Positions 13,838 through 24,277 of a stretch of DNA of 64,000 nt are shown here, piece after piece. The stretch comes from Daucus carota subsp. sativus (taxonomy: Eukaryota > Streptophyta > Magnoliopsida > Apiales > Apiaceae): NCBI RefSeq assembly GCF_001625215.2, contig NC_030384.2, forward strand, positions 29,190,527-29,254,526, read 5' to 3'. The translations under genes and the position numbers were made by a program. Under the pieces are notes generated by a model that saw only the letters and a list, made by a program, of their open reading frames with translations, was not told where the DNA came from and did no database searches. Position 1 is the first letter of the stretch, and the number at the start of each line of letters is the position of its first letter.

Positions 13838-14919
13838 TCTGAGAAATGCAGCTACCTGGGGACTAAGATATCTGAATATTATGTTTAGAATTAGGCACAA
13901 AGACAATGATAGAATTTTGAATTTAATACTATAATAACAACAGAAACACAAACAGGGATTATTGTCGGAGCTCAATTGTTTATCATATATTTACGGAACC
14001 ATGCTAAGACACTGCCGGAGATGCTCTGAGGAGAAGATTTACCTTAAATCTCAGTTTGCAGACAGCTTCTGTAGTTTAACCCGCGCCCTTGTATGACTTC
14101 ACTGTTTTCTTTGTAAAGGCAGAACTGCAAGGCAATAGGGCCAGTTTGAAAATTGAATATGGATCAATTTTCAAGAAAAACGGTCCGCATTCCATCATAT
14201 GGTCGTCTCATTTATGTGTCTTTTTCCCTATGAGAAATGTGGAAACAATGCATTTGAAATTGCGTTAAAAATAATATGATTTAATATTTGAAATTAAGAT
14301 AAGTACATTTCAAAGCACAATTAATCAAAATATGGTACGGTACGTAAAATTTTGACACCTTTTTTTCATGGAACAATTTTGATACTTTAGCAATGTTGAA
14401 AATATGATTGCTGGGTTCGGATGTCAAGTAATATTAGTTAATCCACTTGCAAAATTTCTTCAAAAGCGTAAAGGACACCCTGGTCTGTTTAGGATTTTTT
14501 TTAGGAACCTGCCGACTAGCTCCACAACCAACACAGGTAGGTAAATCGGAATAACCGAGCGATAAAACCTGGTGGGTGGAAACTTCCCTGCGATAAGCAC
14601 GGATTGGAACCCGATCCCCTTTCTTCTAGTCATCTCACTGTCTCTTCAACTCGGGTGAACGCCCGATTCTGTCAAGCGCAAACTTATCTTTTGATGGTTA
14701 GTACTTAGTAGTAAGGAATATACTAGTATCCATGTATCCATCTGCAACAAACTCAGACCAATCCCATACTCAACCTCCGTATCAATGTCCAGTTTCTATG
14801 TTAAATATGTTTACTCGTGTTCATTGGGTTACAGAATAATTAACACTTTACAATCCTACTTTACAATCCTTATATTTGTTAGTACTTTTCTGATTTAATC
14901 TTATTTATATTTTTTTATC
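13838..14919. other. 5' flank of F-box gene 2 and copy-2-specific insertion
   Basis: Promoter-proximal sequence of gene 2, matching 7690-8200 of copy 1 up to about 14300, followed by about 500 bp absent from copy 1. No coding potential apart from the SINE-like piece described separately. Confidence 0.5.
14493..14695 (-). mobile_element. SINE-like fragment (weak call)
   Basis: On the minus strand there is an exact RNA polymerase III B-box-like GGTTCCAATCC (14601-14611) and, about 100 bp further on, a short A-rich end (A8, 14494-14502 on the plus strand as T). It lies in a stretch missing from duplication copy 1, so it is a later insertion or was lost from copy 1. I do not see a convincing A box or target-site duplication. 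Confidence 0.3.
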
Positions 14920-16473
14920 ATATTACACCTCTATAATTTAAACTCAATTTACTATTTTTATCAAATTCAATCCAAATTGACTATTACCGTTAGCATGAGT
15001 TAAAATAAAACATTAGAGATCTATGTAATTATAATTTAAATTCAAATAAATCTTATACATTTTACCTTTTACATGCTAAAGGTAACAATAACTTGAACGA
15101 AATTCAGTCCAAAAAAATGCAAAATGAAACAAGTTCAAAACACAAGTTTGATACTAAATCAAAAATGCGTCAAAAAATAAGAGATACAAAATGATAATTA
15201 CTCTTTGGTTATACTCTCTTCATTCATTCCAAATTAGATAAACTCGTTAGTTTTGGACAATAGATAAACTCGTTAACTTTGGACACACAACTTAAGATAA
15301 ATCAACCATCTAATTCCGACATTTAATTTTTAAAATTTTTTTTTGTAAATAGAATTTTCATATTTAATTTTTTTTTATGAAAATTAAATTTTAAAATAAA
15401 TTAATTAGCTATGTAGACTTTCAATTTTTATATAGTAATGGAAAAAACACTTGCATAAAAGAATTATACTTTAAAAGTAATATATCGAGGGGGAACCAAC
15501 AAGGACTTTCAAATGCAACTATGCAACCTTCGAGGGGAACAGGGAACCAGCAAGGCCTTACATACTTCTCTGATTTCCCTGCCCTCCGGTCATATACATC
15601 TTTGTTTTGTGTTATCGCCGCATCATCCCAAGGTACGTAGTTATACAGGCATTCCAAGGTTGCATGTAGTATAGTATACGCCATCCTAAGATGCGTTTTC
15701 AAAAACAAGTATGTTGGGGGAAGCAAGTATTTCACAAAAACACCCCTGTAAGTATAGCAATAGCACTCCTATCCAAATTCTGATAAAATAATATCTAGGA
15801 GTAATATATAAAATTCAGTCATAAGTAATTTATAAACCAAAGAAATGTTCATACCGAATCTCTAACTAGAAGTGTTGCTTCACTATAAAATAAAAAAACC
15901 CAAGAACAACTAAATTTAACAAACCAAAGGGTAGAGTTGGCCACAAACAATGACAAGAATATCAAAATATTTATCTAGCTGGTAAACTCCCTTCCATTCC
16001 ATACGATCTTGTCTCCCATCTCTGGTGCATTTCTACAAAACAATGATATACGTCATGTTGTCAGGCAACAAGTTCAAAGTTATGATAAAGTTATTACTAC
16101 TTTATAAGTTTATATCAGTATACTCAAACAAGTTCATGAGCTAATCCAATAACATACAAATTAAGTAAGCTAAATAGCTTAACTGTGAAGAAGTGAATAG
16201 CAAATACATAATAATAACACATGTTTTATCGGATAATGACAAACTTCTTCTGAGTCACACCCTACACTAGTGAGAACACAACCTAAAAGAAGTACCAAGA
16301 AAAGAAAAAAATGTGATTGCTATGAAACTTACTGGCAACAGCTATAGATTACAACGAAATGCTTACAAGCAATAATATAAATTGATATAAAACATCCTGG
16401 CAACAGCTGTTAGATTACAAAAAATTCTACCTTGTTTTCAGAAGCATCCATCTTTCCAATGAACAGGTATATC

Positions 16474-18628
16474 TTATAGCTTCAATTTAAATCCTTTGGA
16501 AAGAAAATCATCCCTACAAGAGAGAGGTCAACAATTGGCAAAAATATTAGTGAAGATCATTAGCCTAAACATATTTCATCCATCAATTGCAAACAAGCAA
16601 AAGTTATCTAGACTTGATGTAAGCCATGTTATTAGTAAGTTCTAGACACTAATTATTCTGTATATAAAAACAGAAACACATTATGTAGCAAAAATGAGAC
16701 AAAAACAATACTCAATAGCCAAAATGCTAATTAATGTATTTTCTATATCATATGTTCCCTTTTCAGCCCAATCAATACATATGAACTCTCACAAACAATA
16801 CCAAACAAGATATTCGTAAGAAAAAGGAAAAGTGAACAACTCTTGTTGCTTGAGACATGGAGCAAGGAAGCCATCTATCATTTAAAAGGGCAAAATTTTC
16901 ATAAAGGTGAGCAACACAAAAGATATTAACCAGTCATCCAGAAAATATAGCACAGTGGAATCGAAGAATATGTGATCTTTGTACCATAACAGTAAAGACA
17001 TTCATAAAAATTAATATCAATGTACACCTAGGGCATAAATAAATATCTTAACTCAAGTGTAAACTTTATAGTAAAAAATATTTTATTCTAGATTCGGATA
17101 TTGGAAAACTAGAAGAACTGTTTCATGCTCCATGTCAGGAAACGTAGAAGGCTAAAAGGGATACAAAAACTAGATAAGCCTCTTCAATGAATTATAGAGC
17201 ATAAAAAGACTAAACAAAAAATCACATATATGATATTCCCAATGGTAGGCCAAGTGAAACCCAAGAAGGGCAACAAAATGAGGTCTTAACCACAGCAGCG
17301 AACCACTAAAGCCAACCGGAATACTCAATACATATTACAATTCATATTTATACATGTTTGAGTTTGCTTATACTGCTTAATGATTTTTTGCTTCATAATA
17401 CCTAGTACAATATGTTCAGCACACAGGCTCAGTGTTTGAGCCAGAGCATCTATACATTTTCTGTGTTGCACCAAAAGCTAAAATGGCATTAAATGCCACA
17501 GAAACATTACCACAAATAATTAACTATTTTGTACCTTTTCTTTGGTTGTTTCTTGTATTGTGACGGCTTCTGCAGCTGCTTACGCTCAGTGAGTTGAAAT
17601 AGACTCTCCGTGTACAGATGTGTATCGAACTTAGTTGGAATCCCATGAATCCTAACATTCCTGACTGCCTTCTTTTCAAGGTCATACCACAAAAGTTTTG
17701 TGCGGTCCACCTCTATAAGTACATCATTCCCGCTGTTTGAAAAAACAACAGGCCTAATAAACTTAAAAGGCCCAAATGGGCCGGGTTGCTCCACTGTAAA
17801 TGCTTTGTACCAAGGACTTCCCTCCCTTTGGTCATTCATCAGCCACACATCGGTATGAGATCCACTGTAGTTATCAGTGATGCAAAGGGATCCTCCAACA
17901 TGAACCAAGCAGACAAAGGTCCCATGAACATCAGGAAAAGGATCCTCCTTAAACTGCTCAAGCCCGAGATCAACACCAAAAACAATACCACAACAATTTC
18001 TAGGATACTTAATCGTCATCCAATGCAGAGCCCCACCTACAAACTTTCCCCGTTCAGGTATAAACTGAATGTTTTTCCCAATATCCTGAATCCGTTTCCA
18101 TGAATTACTTTTCAAGCTATACATAATCACCATCGTACACTCTTCACACTCCGCAATCTTAACAACCTTATAATCATCATTAACACGATCATAACCAAAC
18201 CCACACAGCGTCACCTCAACCTCATCAAACTCACTTGCAAACATACTCGGAACACTCGGCAACTTCCTGTACTTCCTAGTCGCCGGATTACACAGCACAA
18301 ACACCTTCTTTTCATTCTTACACAAACAAACTAATCCATTGGCAGCACCAACAAATTCAGCACCACACACAATACTATCGTCTAGTTCAACAACCTCAAC
18401 CTTATCATCACGCAAAGACTCGACATCAGTCAAGAAAACCCTTCCATCCCCGCTAATTACGACACCGCCATCAGGGTCACATTCAAAAGTTCTCCTATGA
18501 TGTTTCTTAACAAATGCATTGTTATCAATAACTGAACACCATTCTTTCGACACACATCGACAACGTAGGAGATACTTAACGGGGAGGCGATAGAGTATTT
18601 CATCGATTAATTCATATGGAAGCGTCAT
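16474..18628 (-). CDS. F-box protein with F-box-associated (FBA) domain, tandem copy 3
   Basis: More diverged paralogue of the two F-box genes to the left. Main exon 17535-18628: F-box LPYELIDEILYRLPVKYLLRC...CVSKEWCSVID (residues about 3-40), then CNPATRKYRKLPSVPSMF, GFGYDRVNDDYKVVKIAE, YSLKSNSWKRIQ and a basic end. Read straight through, the frame ends VNYLW*, but GAAAAG|GTACAA (GT at 17533-17534) is a donor in the same place as in copies 1 and 2. The mini-exon 16431-16513 (acceptor TTGTAG) restores R-DDFLSKGFKLKL with TAA at 16474-16476, residue for residue the same as in the other copies although the nucleotides differ at several third positions. Predicted length about 377 aa. Role: likely SCF substrate receptor; target unknown. 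Confidence 0.85.
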
Positions 18629-19484
18629 TTGAAGAAATTTAATTAGGGTTTAGTAAATTAAAGGACCAACACAAAGAATACCAATTTGAAGCACTTATCT
18701 CCGATTTCGATTGGTGCCCTAATTTTCCTCCGCTGCATCATTCTTACGCAGTGAAATCTCGATTTGTGAAACCATGAATATTCTCGTGCCCCATACTGTC
18801 GTTGCAACTTGCAAGCATCGGCCCTCCCGGGAAAATATATACACATGTTCAAAATAGATGTCTAATTTCAAAAAAATAATAAAAAAGAATATATTTAATT
18901 GGGATTTTAATGGATTGTTTTAGTTTATAGATTTTAATGGATTGTATTTTGATTTTGAGTTGATTTTTGATAAAATATCACAGTGTTGATACAGATTTTT
19001 TAAGATTTAAGTACTTCAAAATCTTATGAATTTTGGTGGAATTTAAAAAAAAAATTAATTAAAATACACCGAACAATATCACAAAATTCATCATTTTATG
19101 AAATCCAAAAAAATCTATGAGTATTTGAATAACATCAGATTTTAATGAATTTTAAACGATCTCAATCGAATCCATCAGATTTTTAACCATAATTTAAAAA
19201 AATAAATTACAAGAGTGTGACCAAACTTTACACCAATTTGCATAATTGTGGCTGAATTTTAAAAATAGCAAAAATGTGGCCACCATTTGACCTCTCTTTT
19301 CAATTGGCGGTCGTTAACGACGTTAAAAATCTGCCGTTGGCTTAACTAAAATACAAAAACTCATCGGGGTCTTTACACGAAATCACACATTTATAAGGAA
19401 AACCACATTTGGTAGCATAATTTAAAATTTCAATTGAATACACTCGGATTTTAGGAATGAAAAAAATCCTTTAAAATCTGAATC
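18629..19484. other. F-box gene 3 5' flank and AT-rich spacer
   Basis: 5' flank of gene 3 followed by AT-rich sequence. Around 19200-19390 a GTGTGACCAAACTTTACACC segment followed by an AACGACGTTAAA-type core looks like one half of another inverted-repeat element, but no matching second arm is visible. Confidence 0.4.
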
Positions 19485-19493
19485 CTTTATATT

Positions 19494-20092
19494 CGGGTTA
19501 ATTATCAACTGGATCACTTATTCCAGTTCAATGTATTATCCGAATCACTGCGAAATTTTTGGTCTCAAATAAACCACTCATCAGACTAACGGTTGCATGC
19601 CGTTAAATCAAATCAAAATAGACGTTAAATTTAACTTTTTCCGTTAAGTTCAAGTTAACCATGATGTTTAACATTATTCGTTTGCTTGTTCTTTTGAAAC
19701 TTAAGTATTTATGTTTGTCTTTAAATTTATTTAAATTTTGCAGCTCTTGATTCTTTCAATTCCAGTAAAACTAGAAAGTAAATAAATCAAATACAAAAAA
19801 AGAGATTTTCTATTAATAAAACTAGAAAGTAAATAAATCATATACAAAAAAATATGACAAAAGATTTTATATTAATAACACTAGAAAGTAGTATTAAGTT
19901 TTTAATTTCAGTACAAGTCCAAAACGCCGGAGTAGTTATTTTTTCACCTCAGTTGCTATTGTTAGCTTTTTTAGTTTTATTTAACGGAATGCAACCGTTA
20001 ATCTGTTGAGTGGTTTATATGAGACCAAAATTTTCACAGTGATGTGGATGATACATTGGGCTGAAATAAGTGATCCAGTTGATAATTAACCC
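19494..20092. mobile_element. MITE with about 110 bp terminal inverted repeats, Mutator-like
   Basis: The left arm starts GGGTTAATTATCAACTGGAT; the right end is the reverse complement, ending ATCCAGTTGATAATTAACCC. The arms stay paired for about 110 bp (including the AACGGTTGCAT/ATGCAACCGTT block). Flanks are CTTTATATT (19485-19493) and CTTTAAATT (20093-20101), a 9 bp near-perfect direct repeat, which fits Mutator-like elements. Nothing coding inside. Confidence 0.75.
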
Positions 20093-20103
20093 CTTTAAAT
20101 TCT

Positions 20104-20149
20104 ACATATTAAGTCTTTTTTTTTTTTTGGACAAACCACATATTAAGTC
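20104..20149 (-). mobile_element. Poly(A)-only micro-insertion with 12 bp target-site duplication
   Basis: ACATATTAAGTC occurs at 20104-20115 and again at 20138-20149, flanking 22 bp that read GGTTTGTCC followed by poly(A) on the minus strand. This is the footprint of target-primed reverse transcription with almost no body, i.e. an extremely truncated LINE or SINE copy. Confidence 0.65.
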
Positions 20150-20249
20150 ATTAATTGAACATAACATGTGCAATATGGTTGATCTTGAAAATATAAATTG
20201 GAAATATATGAAGGGGAGCTTGGATTGATTTCTTTGTTCCCTCATTGCA

Positions 20250-21570
20250 ATCACTAATGGTCTCTGCACTCAGTGATGTTCAATGAGTTGTTTATCATCT
20301 TTTGAATTTCATCATATTGCTACTGGTAAGCACCATACTTATATGTAATCGGAAAATGTTCTTGTTTGCACCATACTTATTTGTAACTAGAAAATGTTCC
20401 TGTGCTCTGCTAGCGTTTTCTGGTCTATGATAGAAGTTGCAATTCTATATTGCAAACACAGTCTTGGTAAAAATATTCTTAGTTGTGAATGTTATGCAAT
20501 TCAAGTACTAGTAATCTTCTTAAAGCTTCGATCTATGCTGGAAAGAAACCTGTTTCTTATGCAGTTGTTATTTACTGGTATGTTCCTGAGATTAGAACGC
20601 CATCAACATTGTTTGTTTCTTTTCCTGTTGCATTATTAAAAATTGGTCATCAACATTCAATCTGTGTTGCATTGTTTGTTTCGAGTAATTACCTACATAT
20701 TATCTATACAATAATTTCCCATAAATGTACATATTTAGGAATGAAGTGGTTGAATAGATGAACTATTACAGGGACTAAACCAGCAACATGCATGCCGTTA
20801 CATTTACCGTGACACCAGATGCAATCCTTCCACTATGATTAGCAAGATCAAGCAGATTGTTCGAGAGAAACTTTATTCATGTGCTGCTTTTAGAGCTAGA
20901 ATTAAACGGGACCCTTCCTTTGTAGCCATTCTCTACTGATTTAATTTGCTAGCTTATCTTTTGTAACAATCTGTAGCTTGGTAGCTTAATGCTTGTTCTA
21001 GTGCCTGTACTGGTCTTCGTATTATAGTCCCCCCTTTTCATTAAGGGTTGGACCCTATCCTTGTAATCTTTTCAGATTAATTCAATTTTAATATTTAGCA
21101 AAAAAAAAAAAAAAAAAACAACCTGATCATACTTCAGACAGGTATATTAAGCTACATCTACTCTCTCAGGGAACTTAGAGGAAAAAAGTATGCGTAGAAA
21201 GGGAATGAGATATTGTTAAAAGGTATAGGTGTATAAGCGTATAATTACAACGATACCATCAATGGCTCGACTGGGATGATCTTCACTCCGGAAGAAAGGG
21301 ACAGAGAATGGAACAATTTTTTTATGAACTTGACTGTTTTAGGGACAAGCTATGATTCAAGGTTTAGGAAAATGTATCATGGTCATCGTGCATAAATTCC
21401 TTTCCAGGCTTATGTGAGAAAAGCCTACAAGCATCCATATTAAGATCGATAGCAGCAGAAATAGCTATAAATAGAGCAGTAGCAGACATGAAATAATAAT
21501 AATAATCAAGAGAATCTGGTATATGACAACACTATTTGGGCAAATCATAACTCAGTGCAAATGTAGATTT
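20250..21570. repeat. Dispersed duplication, left copy (contains LINE insertion)
   Basis: Shares long blocks with 24278-24775 in the same order: AATCACTAATGGTCTCTGCA, TTAGTTGTGAATGTTATGCA, the AGAAACCTGTTTCTTATGCA block, CCAGCAACATGC, ACCTGATCATACTTCAGACA, and ATCATAACTCAGTGCAAATG. The left copy is longer because it carries the LINE at 20806-21118 and further unique sequence at about 21140-21520. No protein family recognised in the shared part. Confidence 0.75.
20806..21118 (+). mobile_element. 5'-truncated LINE (non-LTR retrotransposon) 3' end
   Basis: About 310 bp ending in an uninterrupted poly(A) of about 19 (to 21118). The start preserves an open frame, YRDTRCNPSTMISKIKQIVR followed by EKLYSCAAFRARIKRDPSF and a TGA at 20937-20939, resembling the C-terminal tail of plant LINE reverse transcriptase polyproteins; then a 3' UTR. 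The paralogous copy at 24278-24775 lacks it, so the insertion boundaries are visible by comparison. Confidence 0.7.
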
Positions 21571-22343
21571 TCTCTTATGAAGAGATCAAGGTTCCCTCTG
21601 TTTCTTAAAACCACACATGGTGACACAGAGAGCATTTTACGAATCATGCAAACATGTGGATATATAATATATAAACCTTTCTGCAAATGTAAGACGAAAT
21701 GCATTTGCCAGACTTCAAAATTTGCAATCTTGTCTTGGTATATTAGAAATATAGGGAAAATAGAAATCTGTTATGGCTATTAACAGTAGTATTGAATATT
21801 TATATCGTCTCCGTTATCATAGTTCTGACCCTTAGAAACTAGAAACAATGAGATAGAAGCTCGGCAAAATTATTTGTCAAACCTTTAGATACTTCTGTTT
21901 TGGTTCATACAGAGAAAAGAAATCCCTTTTGTTTTGTCTTGGGGCAGAAATGTTGTTTGTGATCTGATTCTTCTTTTTCAAACTTCTGTGTTAATTACAA
22001 TTCATGGAGTATGACTTAATTTAGCCCAGTCTAAATTATATCAAACTTTTATTTTGATTTCCCTTGTTCCTTTAAATATTGAATAGAAAACAGCACATCC
22101 ATTTGCATTGTTAATTTTGTCTGGAATCTGTTGCGGTTTCTAATGATAATTATTCTGCGGCTGCTTGTGTCTTGTATAATTTGTTCTTTAGATATATTAT
22201 ATATGTGTTCATAATCGTTACAATAATGTGATTTAGACTCAATTTAGCTACAAAGTGATTGAAAATAAACTCAACTTCACTATCATTTCATTTACATAAA
22301 GCCACCGTGTTTCCACCATACATCTGATTGTCTGTTTTACCAT
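21140..22343. other. Intergenic spacer, no gene seen
   Basis: AT-rich sequence between the LINE and the citrate-binding-like gene. Open frames are short and show no recognisable family. It includes part of the dispersed duplication at about 21525-21580 and the presumed 3' UTR of the next gene near 22300. Confidence 0.4.
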
Positions 22344-23589
22344 CTAGTTTTTCTTGAGAACTTTAATATTCTTCCAGCGGGACTCCATATAATTAGAATC
22401 GTCGTCTTGAGCATACACCCCGCATTTGAAGAAATGGGATTTTCCTCCTCGGCCTGTTGTTTCAAACTTCAGATCCCCGTCGATGTAAACCTGCACCTTG
22501 TTTGCATCGACGTCGTAGATTACATTTAACCGGAACCATCTACTGTAAATGTTCTGGACAAGGACAGGGTTCCGGTAATATGCAAGTGTGCCTTTGTATG
22601 TTCTAAGCATCAGAGTCGTTGCGTGAGGGCTCCCGCCAAAGATTTGCATAATGCATGCCCCTGATGTTACTCTTGGGACGTATCCATATCCTTCGAATTG
22701 CCAAACACCAGAAGAGAAATCATAACCCTGAAGAAACGAATGGAAAGTTTTGTTAGTCTAGTTACTAGCTACTTGTGCAACTGACGATTTTTCTATAGTG
22801 TGCCCAGAGGCACATGCTAAGTACTAAAATCTATAAATTTGATTGATTTTGATTGGCTACTACTTCTTAATAATGATGGACCCCTTATATACAACAGTCA
22901 CACCAATCAAAATGAGCCAGACATATAAATTTTAGTTCTTAGCATGTGCCTATGAGCACACACTGGACAAACCCTTATGTTGTGTTTGGTTGGGGTGAAT
23001 GATTCCGGAAGGAATGGAATGAAAAATGAACTATCTTATGCACAATTTTTAAAAAATTTCATTCCTTCTTCCATTTCATTCCTTACATCATAGGCTAGAT
23101 ATCACACCTCCAATTTGAGATGGAATGCTCCATTCTCTCCTATCCTCAATTTCTTCACAAATCTCATCATAGCAATTTTGCACTCTATCAATTTTTTCTC
23201 AAAACTTTTTTCCTATCTCTATTAGTTTCAAGTATTTTTACTCATTTCATTCCATTCCATTCCATTCTCCCCAACCAAACACAACATTATAATAAAACTT
23301 TGATATAACTGTATAAGTTTATCACCTGGATACGGATTTCAGTACGTGGATTAGTATGGCTATCAGGTGAATGAGGTTTATCAGATTTGTACACCCACAT
23401 CTTGTGAACTCCGTTAATGAAGCTGTATCGTTTATTCACAGGGACATCGTAAGGCCTTTGAATATCAAAGTTGGATTGATCTAGAGGCAGAGAGGTAAAC
23501 CCGACAGTCGGATCAACAGCCATTGTCTGCTGGAAGAAGAGCCAGGCGAGGCACAAGCAAACTGGAACAAGTGGTGAGGCAGATTTCAT
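22344..23589 (-). CDS. Citrate-binding-protein-like secreted protein (alginate-lyase-2 fold)
   Basis: Two exons: 23326-23589 (88 codons) and 22344-22727 (127 codons plus stop), total 215 aa, with GT-AG sites (donor GT at 23324-23325, acceptor AG ending at 22728) and a phase-0 junction. Residues 1-24 form a signal peptide (PLVPVCLCLAWLFFQQTMA), followed by VDPTVGFTSLPLDQSNFDIQ and RYSFINGVHKMWVYKSD. The second exon has GYDFSSGVWQFEGYGYVP, SGACIMQIFGG and WFRLNVIYDVDANKVQVYIDG, matching the citrate-binding protein family first described from rubber-tree vacuole (lutoid) membrane. Family members share a beta-jelly-roll related to polysaccharide lyases; whether this one binds citrate or a glycan is unproven. 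The roughly 600 bp intron contains two MITEs. A TATA-like GTATATATATG lies on the minus strand about 65 bp before the ATG. Confidence 0.85.
22797..22964. mobile_element. Small MITE (168 bp) in the citrate-binding-like gene intron
   Basis: Inverted arms AGTGTGCCCAGAGGCACATG and its imperfect complement at the right end (CATGTGCCTATGAGCACACT), pairing over about 60 bp each with ATTTTGATTGG/CCAATCAAAAT near the centre. Target-site duplication not clear. Confidence 0.65.
22978..23286. mobile_element. PIF/Harbinger-like MITE (309 bp) in the citrate-binding-like gene intron
   Basis: Starts TGTTGTGTTTGGTTGGGG and ends with its exact reverse complement CCCCAACCAAACACAACA. Flanked by TTA on both sides (22975-22977 and 23287-23289), a 3 bp target-site duplication as used by PIF/Harbinger elements. 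Same family as the element at 43996-44305, inserted in the opposite internal orientation. Confidence 0.8.
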
Positions 23590-23653
23590 CTCTACTATGT
23601 AGTTTTTAGTTGGAGATCCTCAAATATGATACTGAAACTACCCGGGATGAAGG

Positions 23654-23664
23654 CATATATATAC
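23654..23664 (-). promoter_or_regulatory. TATA box of the citrate-binding-like gene
   Basis: GTATATATATG on the minus strand, 65-75 bp upstream of the ATG at 23589, leaving room for a 5' UTR of about 35 bases. Position and sequence fit a core promoter; not otherwise tested. Confidence 0.45.
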
Positions 23665-24059
23665 TCAACAGGTATGAGAAAATGACATAAATTTGGTCCT
23701 GCAGCTTTGTTTATTAGTCTGTGCAAGACAAAGTCATCAGACCAATTTCGGGGTTACCCTAAGAATGATTTCTCTCCACGTTTGGTGCTCGACATTATTA
23801 TTTCTTTTCCAGAAATTCTGCAGTAAACGCGAAGGAGTTGCAATACAAGACTCATACTTGGATGTTTTCGTCAAGACATATATATGATTGTATATAAGAC
23901 TACAGACTACATATACTTGTGTTGCGTGTTGCAAGGACAATCGAAATTATGAGAGATGTATGTTATATAAGGAGAGAGATGAATTTCAAAGAAGACTAAT
24001 TCTTGCATGTTGGACCATGTTGCCAGAGTGTGCGGAAGAAACCAAAATTTAAAATTCAA

Positions 24060-24242
24060 TAATGGCCTGTTTGGAAAACTGAATTTCATTTGAAATTCTG
24101 GATTTTGTTTGAGAACTTGAATTTGGATTTCATTTGAATTCCAGACATTCATATAAATCTTAGAATTTGAAATGACAACTCAAATTCTGTCATTTGAAGT
24201 CCATGATTTGAAAAGAAATGCATGTTTACAAACGGCCCCTAA
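24060..24242. mobile_element. Possible degenerate MITE
   Basis: Left GGCCTGTTTGGAAAACTGAA and right end reading (reversed) GGGGCCGTTTGTAAAC form a weak inverted repeat, with internal repeats of CATTTGAAATTC-like words. The termini resemble common plant hAT-type MITEs that begin GGGGCCGTTTG. Boundaries uncertain. Confidence 0.35.
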
Positions 24243-24277
24243 TTGTTATTTGTTACTGGTCAAAGTTTAAGGAGGGC

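Larger units (their letters stand above)
9370..16200. repeat. Segmental duplication, copy 2 (F-box gene unit)
   Basis: Direct-orientation partner of the block at about 2650-9085. It carries F-box gene 2 and runs into the 3' flank of F-box gene 3. Compared with copy 1 it lacks the 575 bp insert but gains about 500 bp at 14380-14900, including a SINE-like piece. Confidence 0.85.

Noticed and set aside
13838-13975. Upstream in-frame extension of F-box 2 (46 residues)
   Set aside because: Not conserved in copies 1 and 3; the conserved F-box start at 13837 is preferred.
7142-14020. AGCATCTCCGGCAG (about 7146) and CTGCCGGAGATGCT-like word (about 14010) as ends of one element
   Set aside because: They lie in different duplication copies nearly 7 kb apart and do not bound a coherent insert.
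23693-24152. Short open frames upstream of the citrate-binding-like gene
   Set aside because: No family resemblance, overlapping in several frames, and in promoter/MITE-like sequence.
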